The notes: a model not told the origin generated them from the letters alone. A stretch of 64,000 nucleotides of DNA from JAHFTW01 sp038046785 (GCA_038046785.1 JBBSVM010000006.1:119832-183831); one strand, 5' to 3'. Positions 22,267 through 31,531 are shown, numbered from the stretch's first letter. Numbers and translations are program-made.

Positions 22267-25255
22267 TGGTTGACCTCGCGGGCTTTGTCGGGGGGCGGGC
22301 CGCTGGCGCCTTTCGGGGCGCAACCGGCATGACCGCTGGCGTCGGTGAAGGGCGCACGTGCCCGTTTGTGCCCGCGCGAGGTTGGCTTGCAGAATGGAGG
22401 GAAGCCGCGGAACCGTCGCTGGCACGCGCCGCGTTTCCGTTCTGCGGAGCCATCTCAACCGGCCGCAACACGATTGAGCGCTGCAAATCCTGCACGGTTC
22501 GCTGCAGCTCAGTGATGGTTTGGCGCAGCTGCTCCGTTTCCGAAGCTGCCCCTTGCAATTCGGGTTGGGGAGGCCGCAACGACGCCACGGGTCGGGCCGG
22601 GGTCCACGGCGCGGCCGCTGGCGCGCTCACGCCGTTTCGCGAGTGTGCGGACGAGCCATTGTGTACTGGAACTGCCACGAAGGCGACGGGGATTTCCACG
22701 CGGCTTTTGCCGTTGCGCACGACAGGGGATTTGCCCGGGCCGACGTGGGCGGGTCGCCAGCGTCGCAGGAGATTGGTGTTGGCAACGACGCTGACGCTGG
22801 AGAGCGCCATGGCTGCGCCCGCCAGGATGGGGTGCAGCAGGACCGGTCCGCCGAACAAGGGCCACGCGACGAAGAGGCCTGCCGCGAGGGGGATGAGGAT
22901 GACGTTGTAGCCGAAGGCCCAGGTCAGGTTCTGGTAGACTTTGCGCAGTGTTGCCTTCGACAGGTCGAGGGCGGCGACGGCGTCACGCAGGTCGTCCCGC
23001 AACAGGATGACTTGGCCGGCTTCCTTGGCGACATCCGAGCCGGCGCCCATGGCGATGCCGAGGTCGGCGGCCACGAGGGCGGGGGCGTCGTTGACGCCGT
23101 CGCCAACCATGGCGACGCTGAGGCCCTGGGATTTGAGTTTGTTCACGACGTCTGCTTTGCCCTGGGGCAGGACTTCGGCAAACACTTGGTCGATGCCGAC
23201 CTGCTTGGCGATGGCTTGCGCGGTCTGGCGGTTGTCGCCAGTCAGGAGCGCGACCTTGAGGCCGCGCTTGCGGAAGGCGGCAATCGCTTCCGCGCTGGTG
23301 GGTTTCACGGTGTCAGCAATCGCAACCCATCCCAGTAGGAGTGTGCCGGACGCGACGCCAATGATGGTCTGCCCCCGGCTCCGTCCCGCAGCCAGAGATG
23401 TTTGGTGCTGAATGGTCTGCACGCCTTCCTGGGTGAGCCACTCGGGCTTGCCTACACACACCGGGTCGGCTCCCAGCCAGGCACGCACGCCTTGGCCGGG
23501 AACGTTCTCGAACCGCTGCACGGGTCGAGCTGTGATGCCCTTTTGGGTCGCGTAACGAACCACCGCCGCAGCGAGGGGGTGCTCACTTGTTGCCTCGACG
23601 GAGGCGGCGACCGACAGGAGGGTGTGGAGTTGGCCGCTTGCGACGTGGATGTTCGTCACTTGGGGCTTGCCTTGGGTGACGGTGCCGGTCTTGTCGAGGA
23701 TCACGACGTCGATCTTGCGGGTTCCTTCGAGTGCTTCGGCGCCTTTGATGAGGATGCCGTTCTCGGCGCCTTTGCCCATGCCGACCATGATGGCCATGGG
23801 GGTCGCCAATCCCATGGCGCATGGGCAGGCAATCACGAGGATGGCCACTGAGGACAGTAGGCCCAGGGTCAAGGGCGTGTAGCCGGCGTCACGGGCCACG
23901 TCGGCGCCGATGGTCATCCAGGCGGCAAACGTGAGAACAGACAGGAGGAGGACGACGGGGACGAAGCGTGCCGTGATGGCGTCGACGATGCGCTGAATGG
24001 GAGCCTTGGCCGATTGGGCGTCCTCGACGAACTGGACGATTTGGGCCAACATCGTCTCGGAGCCGACCTTGCTGGCTTGCATGGTCAGGGCGCCGTTCTG
24101 GTTGACGGTGGCTCCGATGACGACGGAGCCCGGGGCTTTCTCCACGGGGATGGACTCGCCGGTGATCATGCTCTCGTCGATGGCGCTGTTGCCCTTGAGG
24201 ACACGGCCATCGGTCGGAATTTTCTCACCAGGTTTGACCAGGAGCCTGTCGCCGACCTTGACTTGCTCAAGGGGAATCTCAATCCATTGGCCGTTGCGTT
24301 GCACGCGGGCATTCTTTGCGCCCAACTCCAGGAGCCTCCGGATGGCTTCGCTGGCCTTGCTCTTGGAGCGCGTCTCCAAGTATTTGCCCAGTAGGATGAG
24401 GGTGACGACGACTGCGGCCGTCTCGTAGTAGACGCCCATGCCGTGGAAGGCGGGCACGAAGGCGACCGAGATGGAGAATAGGTAGGCGACGCCTGTGCCG
24501 GTGGCCACGAGTGTGTCCATGTTGGCGCTCCAGCGACGCAGCGCCTTCCATGCGCCGACAAAGAATGTCGCGCCGCTGTAGAGCATGACGGGGGTGGCGA
24601 GCAGGAACTCCGTGAGCATCTGCCATTCAAAGCCAAGAATCTCCCCGGGAATCATGAAGAAGCCGAGCGTGTTCCCCATGGCGACGACCACGAGCGGCGC
24701 GGTGAAGATGGCCCCGATGATGAAGCGACGAAGCCGGATACGGGCCTCGTTGCGCTCCGGCGCGGCATCTGCTTGGCTGGAATCTCGGCCGCTTGGAGCC
24801 GTCCGGACGCCGTAGCCAGCGGCTTCGACGGCGGCCACAAGTTGCTCGCGTTGAACTCCTGGGGCAAGGGCGACGGAGGCGCTTTCGGTGGCCAGGTTGA
24901 CGCTCGCATTCTTGACGCCGGGAACCTTGCCAAGCGCCTTGGTGACATGGCCGACGCAGCTGGCGCACGTCATGCCCGTGATTTCCAGTTTGAGTTGGCT
25001 CGGTCCGTTGCCAGGAGTGGTTGCCGCGGGTCGCGGGGCCGGTGGTACGAGCTTGTAGCCGGCGCTGCTGACGGCGCGTTGCACGTCGCTGGGCTGGACC
25101 TTCGCGGGGTCGGCGGTGATGCGGAGGCGTTCCGTGGCGAGGTTGACGTCGGCTTGCTGGATGCCGGGCAATTTTCGGACGGCGGTCTCGATGGTGCGCA
25201 CGCAGCTGGCGCACGTCATTCCCTGCACGGCGTACGTGGCTTGGATTTGGGACAT
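22247..25255 (-). CDS. copA: Copper-exporting P1B-type ATPase CopA
   Basis: 1002 residues. Two N-terminal HMA domains with GMTCASC (12-18 and 94-100). All catalytic motifs are present: TGES in the actuator domain (365-368), CPC in the metal-binding helix (477-479), DKTGT phosphorylation site (521-525), SEHP (557-560) and GDGVNDAP (718-725). It exports Cu(I) across the membrane at the cost of ATP. Unusual: after the last membrane helix (about 830) there is a 160-residue extension, Pro/Ala-rich with a predicted coiled coil ('SETEQLRQTITELQRTVQDL'). A ribosome site (AGGGAG) precedes the start. Second gene of the operon, 21 bases after the ATPase-dead homologue. Confidence 0.96.
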   Translation of the reverse strand: MSQIQATYAVQGMTCASCVRTIETAVRKLPGIQQADVNLATERLRITADPAKVQPSDVQRAVSSAGYKLVPPAPRPAATTPGNGPSQLKLEITGMTCASCVGHVTKALGKVPGVKNASVNLATESASVALAPGVQREQLVAAVEAAGYGVRTAPSGRDSSQADAAPERNEARIRLRRFIIGAIFTAPLVVVAMGNTLGFFMIPGEILGFEWQMLTEFLLATPVMLYSGATFFVGAWKALRRWSANMDTLVATGTGVAYLFSISVAFVPAFHGMGVYYETAAVVVTLILLGKYLETRSKSKASEAIRRLLELGAKNARVQRNGQWIEIPLEQVKVGDRLLVKPGEKIPTDGRVLKGNSAIDESMITGESIPVEKAPGSVVIGATVNQNGALTMQASKVGSETMLAQIVQFVEDAQSAKAPIQRIVDAITARFVPVVLLLSVLTFAAWMTIGADVARDAGYTPLTLGLLSSVAILVIACPCAMGLATPMAIMVGMGKGAENGILIKGAEALEGTRKIDVVILDKTGTVTQGKPQVTNIHVASGQLHTLLSVAASVEATSEHPLAAAVVRYATQKGITARPVQRFENVPGQGVRAWLGADPVCVGKPEWLTQEGVQTIQHQTSLAAGRSRGQTIIGVASGTLLLGWVAIADTVKPTSAEAIAAFRKRGLKVALLTGDNRQTAQAIAKQVGIDQVFAEVLPQGKADVVNKLKSQGLSVAMVGDGVNDAPALVAADLGIAMGAGSDVAKEAGQVILLRDDLRDAVAALDLSKATLRKVYQNLTWAFGYNVILIPLAAGLFVAWPLFGGPVLLHPILAGAAMALSSVSVVANTNLLRRWRPAHVGPGKSPVVRNGKSRVEIPVAFVAVPVHNGSSAHSRNGVSAPAAAPWTPARPVASLRPPQPELQGAASETEQLRQTITELQRTVQDLQRSIVLRPVEMAPQNGNAARASDGSAASLHSASQPRAGTNGHVRPSPTPAVMPVAPRKAPAARPPTKPARSTNGRQTR

Positions 25256-25276
25256 GGCTGCACTCCCTCTTATGTG

Positions 25277-27490
25277 TCAGGCCTTAACCGGATTGCCGCT
25301 TCCAAGTGGAAAGCTTCCCGGGGGGCCTTGGTTGCTGGTGGAGTGGGTGGGCTGCCACCGGCGCAAGAGCAGGCTGTTGAGCATGACGCTCGTGATGGAG
25401 AGCGTCATGGCGACACCCGCCAGCATAGGATCCAGACGAGTGGCGGAGCCGAACAGGGGCCGTGCCACGAGGAGGCCAGCGGCGACCGGGATAAGCAGTG
25501 CGTTGTAGGCGAACGCCCAGGCGAGGTTCTGGTGGACTTTGCGCAGGGTGGCGCGGGCCAAGTCCAAGGCTGCGGGGATGCCCAGCAAGTCGTCGTCGAG
25601 GAGGGCGATGCCGCCGACGTTGCCGGCGCGGCCGCCTACGGTGATGCCGAGGTGCGCTTCCGCCATGGCGGCGGCGTCCGTTGTGGCGTCACCGACGAGG
25701 GCGACGCGACTGCCTTCACCCTTCAGGTGGCGGATGGTGGCCGCTTGGTCGGATGCGGGGACGTCGGCCAGGATGCGGGTGATTCCAAGGGGTTTGGCCA
25801 GGGCGTGCGCAGTCTGGGCGTGGTCGCCGGTGAGCAGCACGACTTGCAGGCCCTGGTGGCGCAAGGCGTCCAGGGCGCGGGCAGCATTGGGGCGAACGGG
25901 GTCGGCCGTGGCGATGATTCCGAGGCTGGTTCCGTCTTGGGCGATGCCAACGACGGTCTTGCCTTCGTTGCGCAGGCGCTCGATGTGGTACTGTTGTTCG
26001 GCAAGTGAGATGCCTTTGCTCGCAAGCCAGGCGGGAGTGCCGACGAGGACCTGTTTTCCTTCGACCTGGGCCGTGAAGCCCTTGTCGGGGAAAGCCTCGA
26101 AGGATTCGGCTTGCGGGATGGCGTTGCCTTGGGCGCGGCGCTGGATGGCGATGGCCAGGGCGTGGTCGCTCTTGGCGGCAGCCGAGGCGGCGAGGATCAG
26201 CAGCTCGTCTGCATTTTTGGGGCTGAGGACGAGCGTCGTGGCGGGCAGGGTGTCGGTGACTTCCGGGTGCCCCGTTGTTAGGGTGCTCTTCTTGATGACG
26301 ACGGTGTCGAGTCCGCGCGCGGCTTGCAGGGCTTCGCCGCCGCGGAGGATGATGCCCTTCTCGGCGCCGCGCGACGTGCCCGTCAGGACCGCCATGGGAA
26401 CGGCCAGGCCGAGGGCGCAGGGGCAGGCGATGATGAGCACGGTGAGAAGGCTCACGAGGGCCATGGAGGATGGCGTGAAACCGGCATCTACTGCGATGGG
26501 GGCTCCCAGGGTGCTCCAAAAAATGGAGGCCGCGAAGGCGATGACGAGGACGGCGGGGACGAAGTAGCGCACGATGCGGTCGACGGCGTGCTGGATGGGA
26601 ATCTTGGAGGTCTGCGCCTGTTCCAGCATCTGGCCGGTGGCCGTGTCCTTGGCGGTGGGCTCGAGCATCCGGCGTAGCGTGGCGCGGGCGCGGCGTTGCG
26701 CGCGCTGCTCGATGAGTCGACCCAGCAGGAGCAGCGTGACGACGACGGCCGCGGTCTCGAAGTAGACCCCTTGCCCACTGTCGAGTCCAGGCCAGATGAG
26801 GATGGCCGTCGAGTAGCCGAACGCGGTACCTACGCCAGTCGCTACAAGGGTGTCCATGGTGAGGTGGCGGCTGCGGTAGGCGTTCCACGCACCTCGGAAA
26901 AATGGCGCGCCACCATACACGACGACGGGTGCAGCCAAGGCGAATTGGAGCCAAAGGTCGCCCATCGCCATGCCATCGTGGCCTCCGTGGCCGCCCATGT
27001 CCATGCCGGACATGTCCATCCCCATCGCGGCCATCTCTTCGGCCGTCATGTTCTCCATCCCTTCCATGCCGTGCATACTGTGCATGCCTTCCATCCCCTC
27101 CATGCCTTCCATTCCACCCATTCCGGACATGTGGTCGCCGATGCCCAGGAACATCATGATGTGGGGCCCCATGGCGATGGCGAACAGGGGAATGGTGAGT
27201 GCGGCGGCGATGATGAGGCGGCGCGTCTCGCGGCGGTCGCCCTTTTCTTCCTCCTGCGGCGCGGAGTCTTCGCGGACGCTGTAGCCACTCGTCTTGACGG
27301 CATCGACGAGGGCTTGCCGGGACAGGTCCTTGGTGCCATGCACCTGGGCCTTTCCGGTCGCGAGGTTGACGACGGCGCTGTGCACGCCAGGCGTGGTGCG
27401 CAGCCCTTTCTCGATGGTGGCGACACAGCTGGCGCACGTCATCCCGGCGACGCGAAGCGTGTACGTGGAATCAAGAGGGGCTTCAGGCAC
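25277..27490 (-). CDS. ATPase-dead P1B-ATPase homologue with Met-rich loop
   Basis: Intact 737-residue frame resembling a copper P1B ATPase but without its machinery. One HMA domain (GMTCASC, about 16-22) and the membrane CPC (about 356-358) are kept. The actuator domain with TGE is absent: the helix ending 'RRMLEPTAKD' joins directly to 'SKIPIQHAVDRIVRYF'. DKTGT is replaced by 'VVIKKSTLTTG', with no Asp, and GDGxNDxP by 'VGDATTDAAAM'. The first outer loop has 18 Met and several His in about 60 residues. GTG at 27490 is favoured by a TATA 26 bases upstream; a TTG at 27547 is possible. Likely a copper-binding partner, store or sensor. Confidence 0.88.
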   Translation of the reverse strand: MPEAPLDSTYTLRVAGMTCASCVATIEKGLRTTPGVHSAVVNLATGKAQVHGTKDLSRQALVDAVKTSGYSVREDSAPQEEEKGDRRETRRLIIAAALTIPLFAIAMGPHIMMFLGIGDHMSGMGGMEGMEGMEGMHSMHGMEGMENMTAEEMAAMGMDMSGMDMGGHGGHDGMAMGDLWLQFALAAPVVVYGGAPFFRGAWNAYRSRHLTMDTLVATGVGTAFGYSTAILIWPGLDSGQGVYFETAAVVVTLLLLGRLIEQRAQRRARATLRRMLEPTAKDTATGQMLEQAQTSKIPIQHAVDRIVRYFVPAVLVIAFAASIFWSTLGAPIAVDAGFTPSSMALVSLLTVLIIACPCALGLAVPMAVLTGTSRGAEKGIILRGGEALQAARGLDTVVIKKSTLTTGHPEVTDTLPATTLVLSPKNADELLILAASAAAKSDHALAIAIQRRAQGNAIPQAESFEAFPDKGFTAQVEGKQVLVGTPAWLASKGISLAEQQYHIERLRNEGKTVVGIAQDGTSLGIIATADPVRPNAARALDALRHQGLQVVLLTGDHAQTAHALAKPLGITRILADVPASDQAATIRHLKGEGSRVALVGDATTDAAAMAEAHLGITVGGRAGNVGGIALLDDDLLGIPAALDLARATLRKVHQNLAWAFAYNALLIPVAAGLLVARPLFGSATRLDPMLAGVAMTLSITSVMLNSLLLRRWQPTHSTSNQGPPGSFPLGSGNPVKA

Positions 27491-27513
27491 AGGGCTTCCA
27501 GGAGGCGGGTGTC

Positions 27514-27517
27514 TATA
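27514..27517 (-). promoter_or_regulatory. TATA element for the ATPase-homologue operon
   Basis: TATA on the minus strand about 26 bases before the GTG at 27490, the archaeal leaderless spacing. It supports the shorter start of this gene and marks the operon promoter; the divergent gene at 27581 has its own GGATAACA about 27 bases upstream. Confidence 0.5.
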
Positions 27518-27580
27518 CTGCTTCTTCTTTCCAAACGTCAAGGACAACCAGGATAACAGGAAAGGACCTGGCGTAGGTCA

Positions 27581-27856
27581 ATGGAAGCAGTCAAGACGAA
27601 ACCGGGTCACGGGCAGGAAGGTCACGACATGCAATCCTGTGGTCACTGCGTGGTGGACCCGAAGCGGAACAAGTCGTCCCTGGTTGCCTGGATCGTTGCG
27701 GGAGTCGCTGTCGTCTTTGCCATCGTCGTCTACTTCTCACGCGCGGGGTCACTGGGCAGCAACCTGGCGGGCGGTGGCAGCCTCGCACTGTTGGCCGTCT
27801 TGGCTTGCCCCTTGATAATGGGTGCCATGATGTTCATGATGGGCAAACGTCACTGA
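27581..27856 (+). CDS. Small two-TM protein, DUF2933-like, with His/Cys N-terminus
   Basis: 91 residues. The soluble N-terminus has 'GHGQEGHDMQSCGHCVV', a His/Cys/Met cluster suited to Cu(I). Two membrane helices follow, the second 'LALLAVLACPLIMGAMMFMM' with a membrane CP and a Met cluster, ending KRH. The pattern is like DUF2933 proteins common in copper and silver resistance loci. Divergent from the ATPase-homologue operon; followed 16 bases later by a cupredoxin lipoprotein. Confidence 0.7.
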   Translation: MEAVKTKPGHGQEGHDMQSCGHCVVDPKRNKSSLVAWIVAGVAVVFAIVVYFSRAGSLGSNLAGGGSLALLAVLACPLIMGAMMFMMGKRH

Positions 27857-27872
27857 GGAGACACAAAGTTCA

Positions 27873-28277
27873 ATGACCGCACCGGTTTGGCTCGCAGGCA
27901 TGCGCTGGTTGCTCGTGGTCCCTCTCCTGCTTGCCGGCTGCGCCGCCAACGACGCCCCGGATGCCCCATTGAGTGACGAAAGTGCAAGGCCGGATCCAAT
28001 CATGAAGATGGTCCCGATGGTCGACGATTCGATCAAGAACGGAAACTTCGCCATCCGTACCATGGACCAGGCCATGTACATGAACGAAGGAGCGCGTGCC
28101 CACACCGTCACGGTCCACAAGGTGGGTGACGCTGCCACAACGACGAGGATTGATCGGACCTTGCAGCCTGACCAGACGTACACTTACACCTTCGACGCGC
28201 CAGGAACATACCATGTCTACTGCCGCTTGCACGGCACTACAACCTCTGGAATGACGTCGACCGTTGAAGTCGCCTAG
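27873..28277 (+). CDS. Cupredoxin lipoprotein
   Basis: 134 residues. Lipobox 'PLLLAGCAAN'. The cupredoxin domain shows 'GARAHTVTVHKV' for the first His and 'YHVYCRLHGTTTSGM' for Cys, His and Met. The loop between Cys and Met is longer than in plastocyanin (nine residues after CRLHG's Cys), so the site may be tuned for storage or transfer rather than electron flow. An N-terminal Met-containing segment ('PIMKMVPMVDDS', 'TMDQAMYMNEG') may add copper sites. Same strand and likely same transcript as the gene at 27581. Confidence 0.83.
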   Translation: MTAPVWLAGMRWLLVVPLLLAGCAANDAPDAPLSDESARPDPIMKMVPMVDDSIKNGNFAIRTMDQAMYMNEGARAHTVTVHKVGDAATTTRIDRTLQPDQTYTYTFDAPGTYHVYCRLHGTTTSGMTSTVEVA

Positions 28278-28415
28278 ACCCGTGCCTCCTGCCAAGAAAC
28301 AAGGTCTGGCAAGATATACGGCGAGGCCGCTGAAATTTCTGCTTTGAGATGCGACGCGACGTCAGGCCGTTAGCGAAAAGTCGCAGCTAAGTCCAAAATG
28401 TCTCAGCGGAGTTTC

Positions 28416-28790
28416 TCAGATGGGGGCGGGGGTGACGCGGACGCCGTCCAGTTTCGTCAATGCGTCTAAGAGTTCGTGGATGCGGGGTCCCTCCCCGTGC
28501 AGGATGAGGGCGTCCACGCAGGTGCCTTCCAAGTGGTGGTGGAGGGAAGTGGTCACGAGGTCTTCGAAGCGGTGCAGGACTTTGCCGACTTTTTCCTGGT
28601 TCTTGTCGGCGACGTAGACGAGGGTGAGGGCGAGGTGGACGTGGCCTTCGAACTCCATCTGGTGGCTGGTGATGAAGTGGTGCAGGGCGTCGCGGATGGC
28701 GCTGGAGCGGGAGTCGTAGCCGAAGTGCTCGACGAGTTTGTCGAACTTGTCCAGTTCAGCGCCGGAAAGGGAGATGGAGATGACGGCCAT
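28416..28790 (-). CDS. NikR-like ribbon-helix-helix metal regulator, copy B
   Basis: 124 residues, about 89 percent identical to the protein at 3643-4017. The ribbon-helix-helix domain is the same except for Asp in 'HFGYDSRSSAIRD' where copy A has His; the metal-binding stretch is 'SLHHHLEGTCVDAL'. Most differences lie in the ACT-like domain, so the two may differ in metal affinity more than in operator choice. Placed 33 bases after copC-copD, which it probably regulates together with copy A's cluster. Confidence 0.86.
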   Translation of the reverse strand: MAVISISLSGAELDKFDKLVEHFGYDSRSSAIRDALHHFITSHQMEFEGHVHLALTLVYVADKNQEKVGKVLHRFEDLVTTSLHHHLEGTCVDALILHGEGPRIHELLDALTKLDGVRVTPAPI

Positions 28791-28978
28791 GGGGGTTCAC
28801 TTGTGGGGGGTCGGATAAACTCGTTAGCCTCGGACGTGGAGGGTGAAGGGCAGCTCGTCGAGGAAGACGTCGCCGGTCTGGAAGGAGAGCGTGACATCGT
28901 AGGCTCCCGAGCGGACGAGCAGGAGATTGTGGACCATCCAGGCGCCGGCACCGTTGGGGATGGCGTCGAACGAGGAGG
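28416..28978. repeat. Duplicated segment, copy B
   Basis: Matches 3643-4207. Here both genes are intact: the NikR-like gene and the end of copC-copD. The leader has six Gs instead of twenty. Confidence 0.85.
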
Positions 28979-30473
28979 CGCCCAGGCTGGGGTCGGCTTG
29001 GGAGACGAGGGTGAGGCGTAGGCAGGAGTCGCGGCCACACGTCGCGGTGCCTTCGTTGGCACCCGTGTCAATGCGGGTGACGGTGATGGAGGGGTGCGAG
29101 GGTTGCCCTGCCAAGGGGGCAGGGTCGAAGACGATGCGCGCCATGTAGGTGTCGCCGTGCGCCATGATTTCGATGGCTTCTGGAGCGGTGGCCATGACGG
29201 GTGGGGCAATGGCGGTCAGGATGCCGGCCAATGCGAGGACTGCGGCTCCCACAACGGCCTCCATGGCGATGGTGCGGCGAAACGCCGTGGCTCGGGCCGG
29301 CTCGTCCTGAGACGTGCGGGCGAGGCGGCGCAGGTGGACGAAACGGTTGATGGCGGCCAAGCCGACCATGGCAGCGGCGGCGGCGACCTTGAAACCGAGG
29401 ACGGTTCCATAGCGGGAGTCGAAGAGGCTGAAGGGGTCGGCGACGAGGTCGGGTCCCAGGATGAGGAGGGTCGAGAGTGTGCCGGTGAGGGCGACGATGA
29501 GGACCGCCCAGAGCGCCACCTTCGAGAAGGCGAAGGCGCGCTCCAGGATGGTGCGAGCCGTGAAGGTGCGGTGGCGGGTGAGGTCGACGAGGAGGATGAA
29601 GAGGCCACCGACCCAGGCGGCACCGGCGAGGTAGTGGATGGCGTCGATGGAGATGGCCAAGATGCCGCTGCCGCTGCTGTGCGCAAAGCGGGCACTGGCG
29701 AGTGCCGCAACGGCGGCAAGCAAGAGGGGGAGAGCGGGACGCAGACGGCCATGCCGCAGAGCGTACATCCCAAGCAGGAGGAGAGCGGCACCTGCGAGGA
29801 TGCGAATTGCCAGGTTGAGGCCGAGGGTGGTGCCGAGGAAGGAGGGGAGTGAGAGGTTGGCGGAGCTGCTGGTGTCGAGGAGTAAGCCGATAGCGCCGAG
29901 GCCAACCAGTGCACCCGCGATGGCGGTGAGTCCGGAGGACCATGTCGCGTCGAGGCTCTGGCCGCGCGGGAGCATTAGGCGGTAGAGACTGACGCCGACA
30001 GCGAGGGCGAGGCCGGCGTAGGCGATGACGCGCCACCCCATCGAGGCGGGCGACTCGTCGGCGGTTTGCATGGACGAAGCAGGGGGTGTCGCGTCTCCGA
30101 TGGCGAAACCGAAGGATCCCGTGGTGACGTGGCCGTCTGCGCCGGAGAGGGCGCGCCAGGTCACCAAGTAGGCGCCGGGGCCGAGCGGTTCGAGGGAGAC
30201 GCGCATCGTGCGGTCGTCGCTTGGGTCGAAGGTCGTGTCGTCGCGGTCCACGCGGCGTCCGGAGGAGTCGGTGACGGTGAGGCGGGATGCTGCGTGGTCA
30301 GGCGTCTCCGTCAACGTAACCTGGACGGTGGTTGGCGCGGCCGAGAGGTGTTCGCCTTCGGAGGGAACGCTGGAGGCGTAGACAGCGTGCGCTGCCACAG
30401 TGGGAACCGTGAGCAGGAGGGCCAGGATTCCTCCCAGCAACCAAAGGTTCCGGAGACTGGAATTGGCCCGCAC
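28824..30473 (-). CDS. CopC-CopD fusion copper protein
   Basis: 549 residues. The signal peptide is cleaved after VAA, leaving N-terminal His (HAVYASSVPSEGEHL), the CopC copper-brace residue. The CopC domain spans about 29-125 and includes 'WRALSGADGHVTTGSFGFAI', where the second conserved His (DGH) lies. The CopD part (about 145-430) has roughly eight membrane helices with 'SIDAIHYLAGAAWVGGLF', its conserved His. A further extracellular beta domain follows (about 440-549). The family binds and probably imports or delivers copper outside the membrane. Starts with GTG; followed by the NikR-like regulator. Confidence 0.92.
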   Translation of the reverse strand: MRANSSLRNLWLLGGILALLLTVPTVAAHAVYASSVPSEGEHLSAAPTTVQVTLTETPDHAASRLTVTDSSGRRVDRDDTTFDPSDDRTMRVSLEPLGPGAYLVTWRALSGADGHVTTGSFGFAIGDATPPASSMQTADESPASMGWRVIAYAGLALAVGVSLYRLMLPRGQSLDATWSSGLTAIAGALVGLGAIGLLLDTSSSANLSLPSFLGTTLGLNLAIRILAGAALLLLGMYALRHGRLRPALPLLLAAVAALASARFAHSSGSGILAISIDAIHYLAGAAWVGGLFILLVDLTRHRTFTARTILERAFAFSKVALWAVLIVALTGTLSTLLILGPDLVADPFSLFDSRYGTVLGFKVAAAAAMVGLAAINRFVHLRRLARTSQDEPARATAFRRTIAMEAVVGAAVLALAGILTAIAPPVMATAPEAIEIMAHGDTYMARIVFDPAPLAGQPSHPSITVTRIDTGANEGTATCGRDSCLRLTLVSQADPSLGASSFDAIPNGAGAWMVHNLLLVRSGAYDVTLSFQTGDVFLDELPFTLHVRG

Positions 30474-30601
30474 GGCGCTCAGACGACGGAGGTGCCCGAT
30501 TTCATGGCGCTGCTAAGTCCGATGCTGGTTTTTCATAAGGGTGGGTGCGGGAAGGCGTGCGCACCCGAGGCAGAGACGGGAGCCACGCAAGGGGGCAGCC
30601 G

Positions 30602-31531
30602 TCACTCGATGACTTCGGCGAAGTCCGCTTCAACTTTGTCCTGGAAAGCTTTCTTCGCGAACGTGAGGTTGCCTTTTACTGCCGGCTGCGAAAAGGAAAG
30701 GTCAGTGCGGACACCAACGTTGACGTTGGTCGGGATAAGCGTGGTTTCACGACGGGGTGTGATGTTGGTGACTTGGTAGGGTTGCGCTACGTTGACGAAG
30801 TCTCGGAACAGTTCGCCTGCGACCAGCTTGTCCATGATTTCGAGCACTTGGTTGATGGTGGTATGCCCAGCGACAGTTTCGGCAGAGCGGAGTTGGGCGC
30901 GAAGGCGCTGAAGTTCGCGTTGGCGCCCTGTCAGCGCCTGTTGGAGCTCCTGTCGGCGCTTCATGACATTCTTGACTTTGTCCGGGATGGACGCGGAGAA
31001 GGAACGTTCCACGCCGACACCTACGGAGACGTCGACTTTGTCGATGTTGAGGTCAGAGTAGATGGTCTCCAGCATTCCCGCATCTTTGATGGAGGAGTGC
31101 AACCAGTAGAGGTCTTGTTCCCGCTGTCGTTCCGGGTCGACTGGCGCGCGGACTTCGACAAGTTCGTCGAGGGCCTCTTTCGTGATTTGGCCCTTGAGGA
31201 TGACGAGGAGGGTTTCGCCGCGTGAGAATTGCTTGGCGCTGGCCAGCCAGTGGCGTGAGCCTTCCTCCCAGACGACCGGTATGCGGTTTTGCCCGCTGTC
31301 GTAGACTTCGTCGATGCGGTATCCGACGATGCCCGGAATCTGTAGCTTCCGGACGGCGGTGAGGGCGCTGTCGGGAATTTGCACTTTCATCTTCATGACC
31401 GAGGTGCGGTCTTGGTAGTCGACTCGAAGACTCTGTACGCTTGGTCCAAAGTTCTTGAGCTTTTCAATGGCTTGGTTGAATCCGACGGCGACCTCTTTCA
31501 GTGCCTTCGTTTCGCCGTACCCGAATGTCAT
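30602..31531 (-). CDS. Soluble coiled-coil protein of unknown function
   Basis: About 309 residues from the ATG at 31531, which overlaps the upstream stop (ATGA, 31528-31531); an earlier ATG at 31561 is less likely. No signal or membrane helix. The middle (about 180-225) is a coiled coil ('VMKRRQELQQALTGRQRELQ'). Flanking parts are alpha/beta, with 'ELVEVRAPVDPERQREQDLY' near the middle. Less GC-rich than its surroundings. Forms a coupled pair with the gene at 31528-32601, suggesting a two-protein complex. I recognise no family. Confidence 0.7.
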   Translation of the reverse strand: MTFGYGETKALKEVAVGFNQAIEKLKNFGPSVQSLRVDYQDRTSVMKMKVQIPDSALTAVRKLQIPGIVGYRIDEVYDSGQNRIPVVWEEGSRHWLASAKQFSRGETLLVILKGQITKEALDELVEVRAPVDPERQREQDLYWLHSSIKDAGMLETIYSDLNIDKVDVSVGVGVERSFSASIPDKVKNVMKRRQELQQALTGRQRELQRLRAQLRSAETVAGHTTINQVLEIMDKLVAGELFRDFVNVAQPYQVTNITPRRETTLIPTNVNVGVRTDLSFSQPAVKGNLTFAKKAFQDKVEADFAEVIE

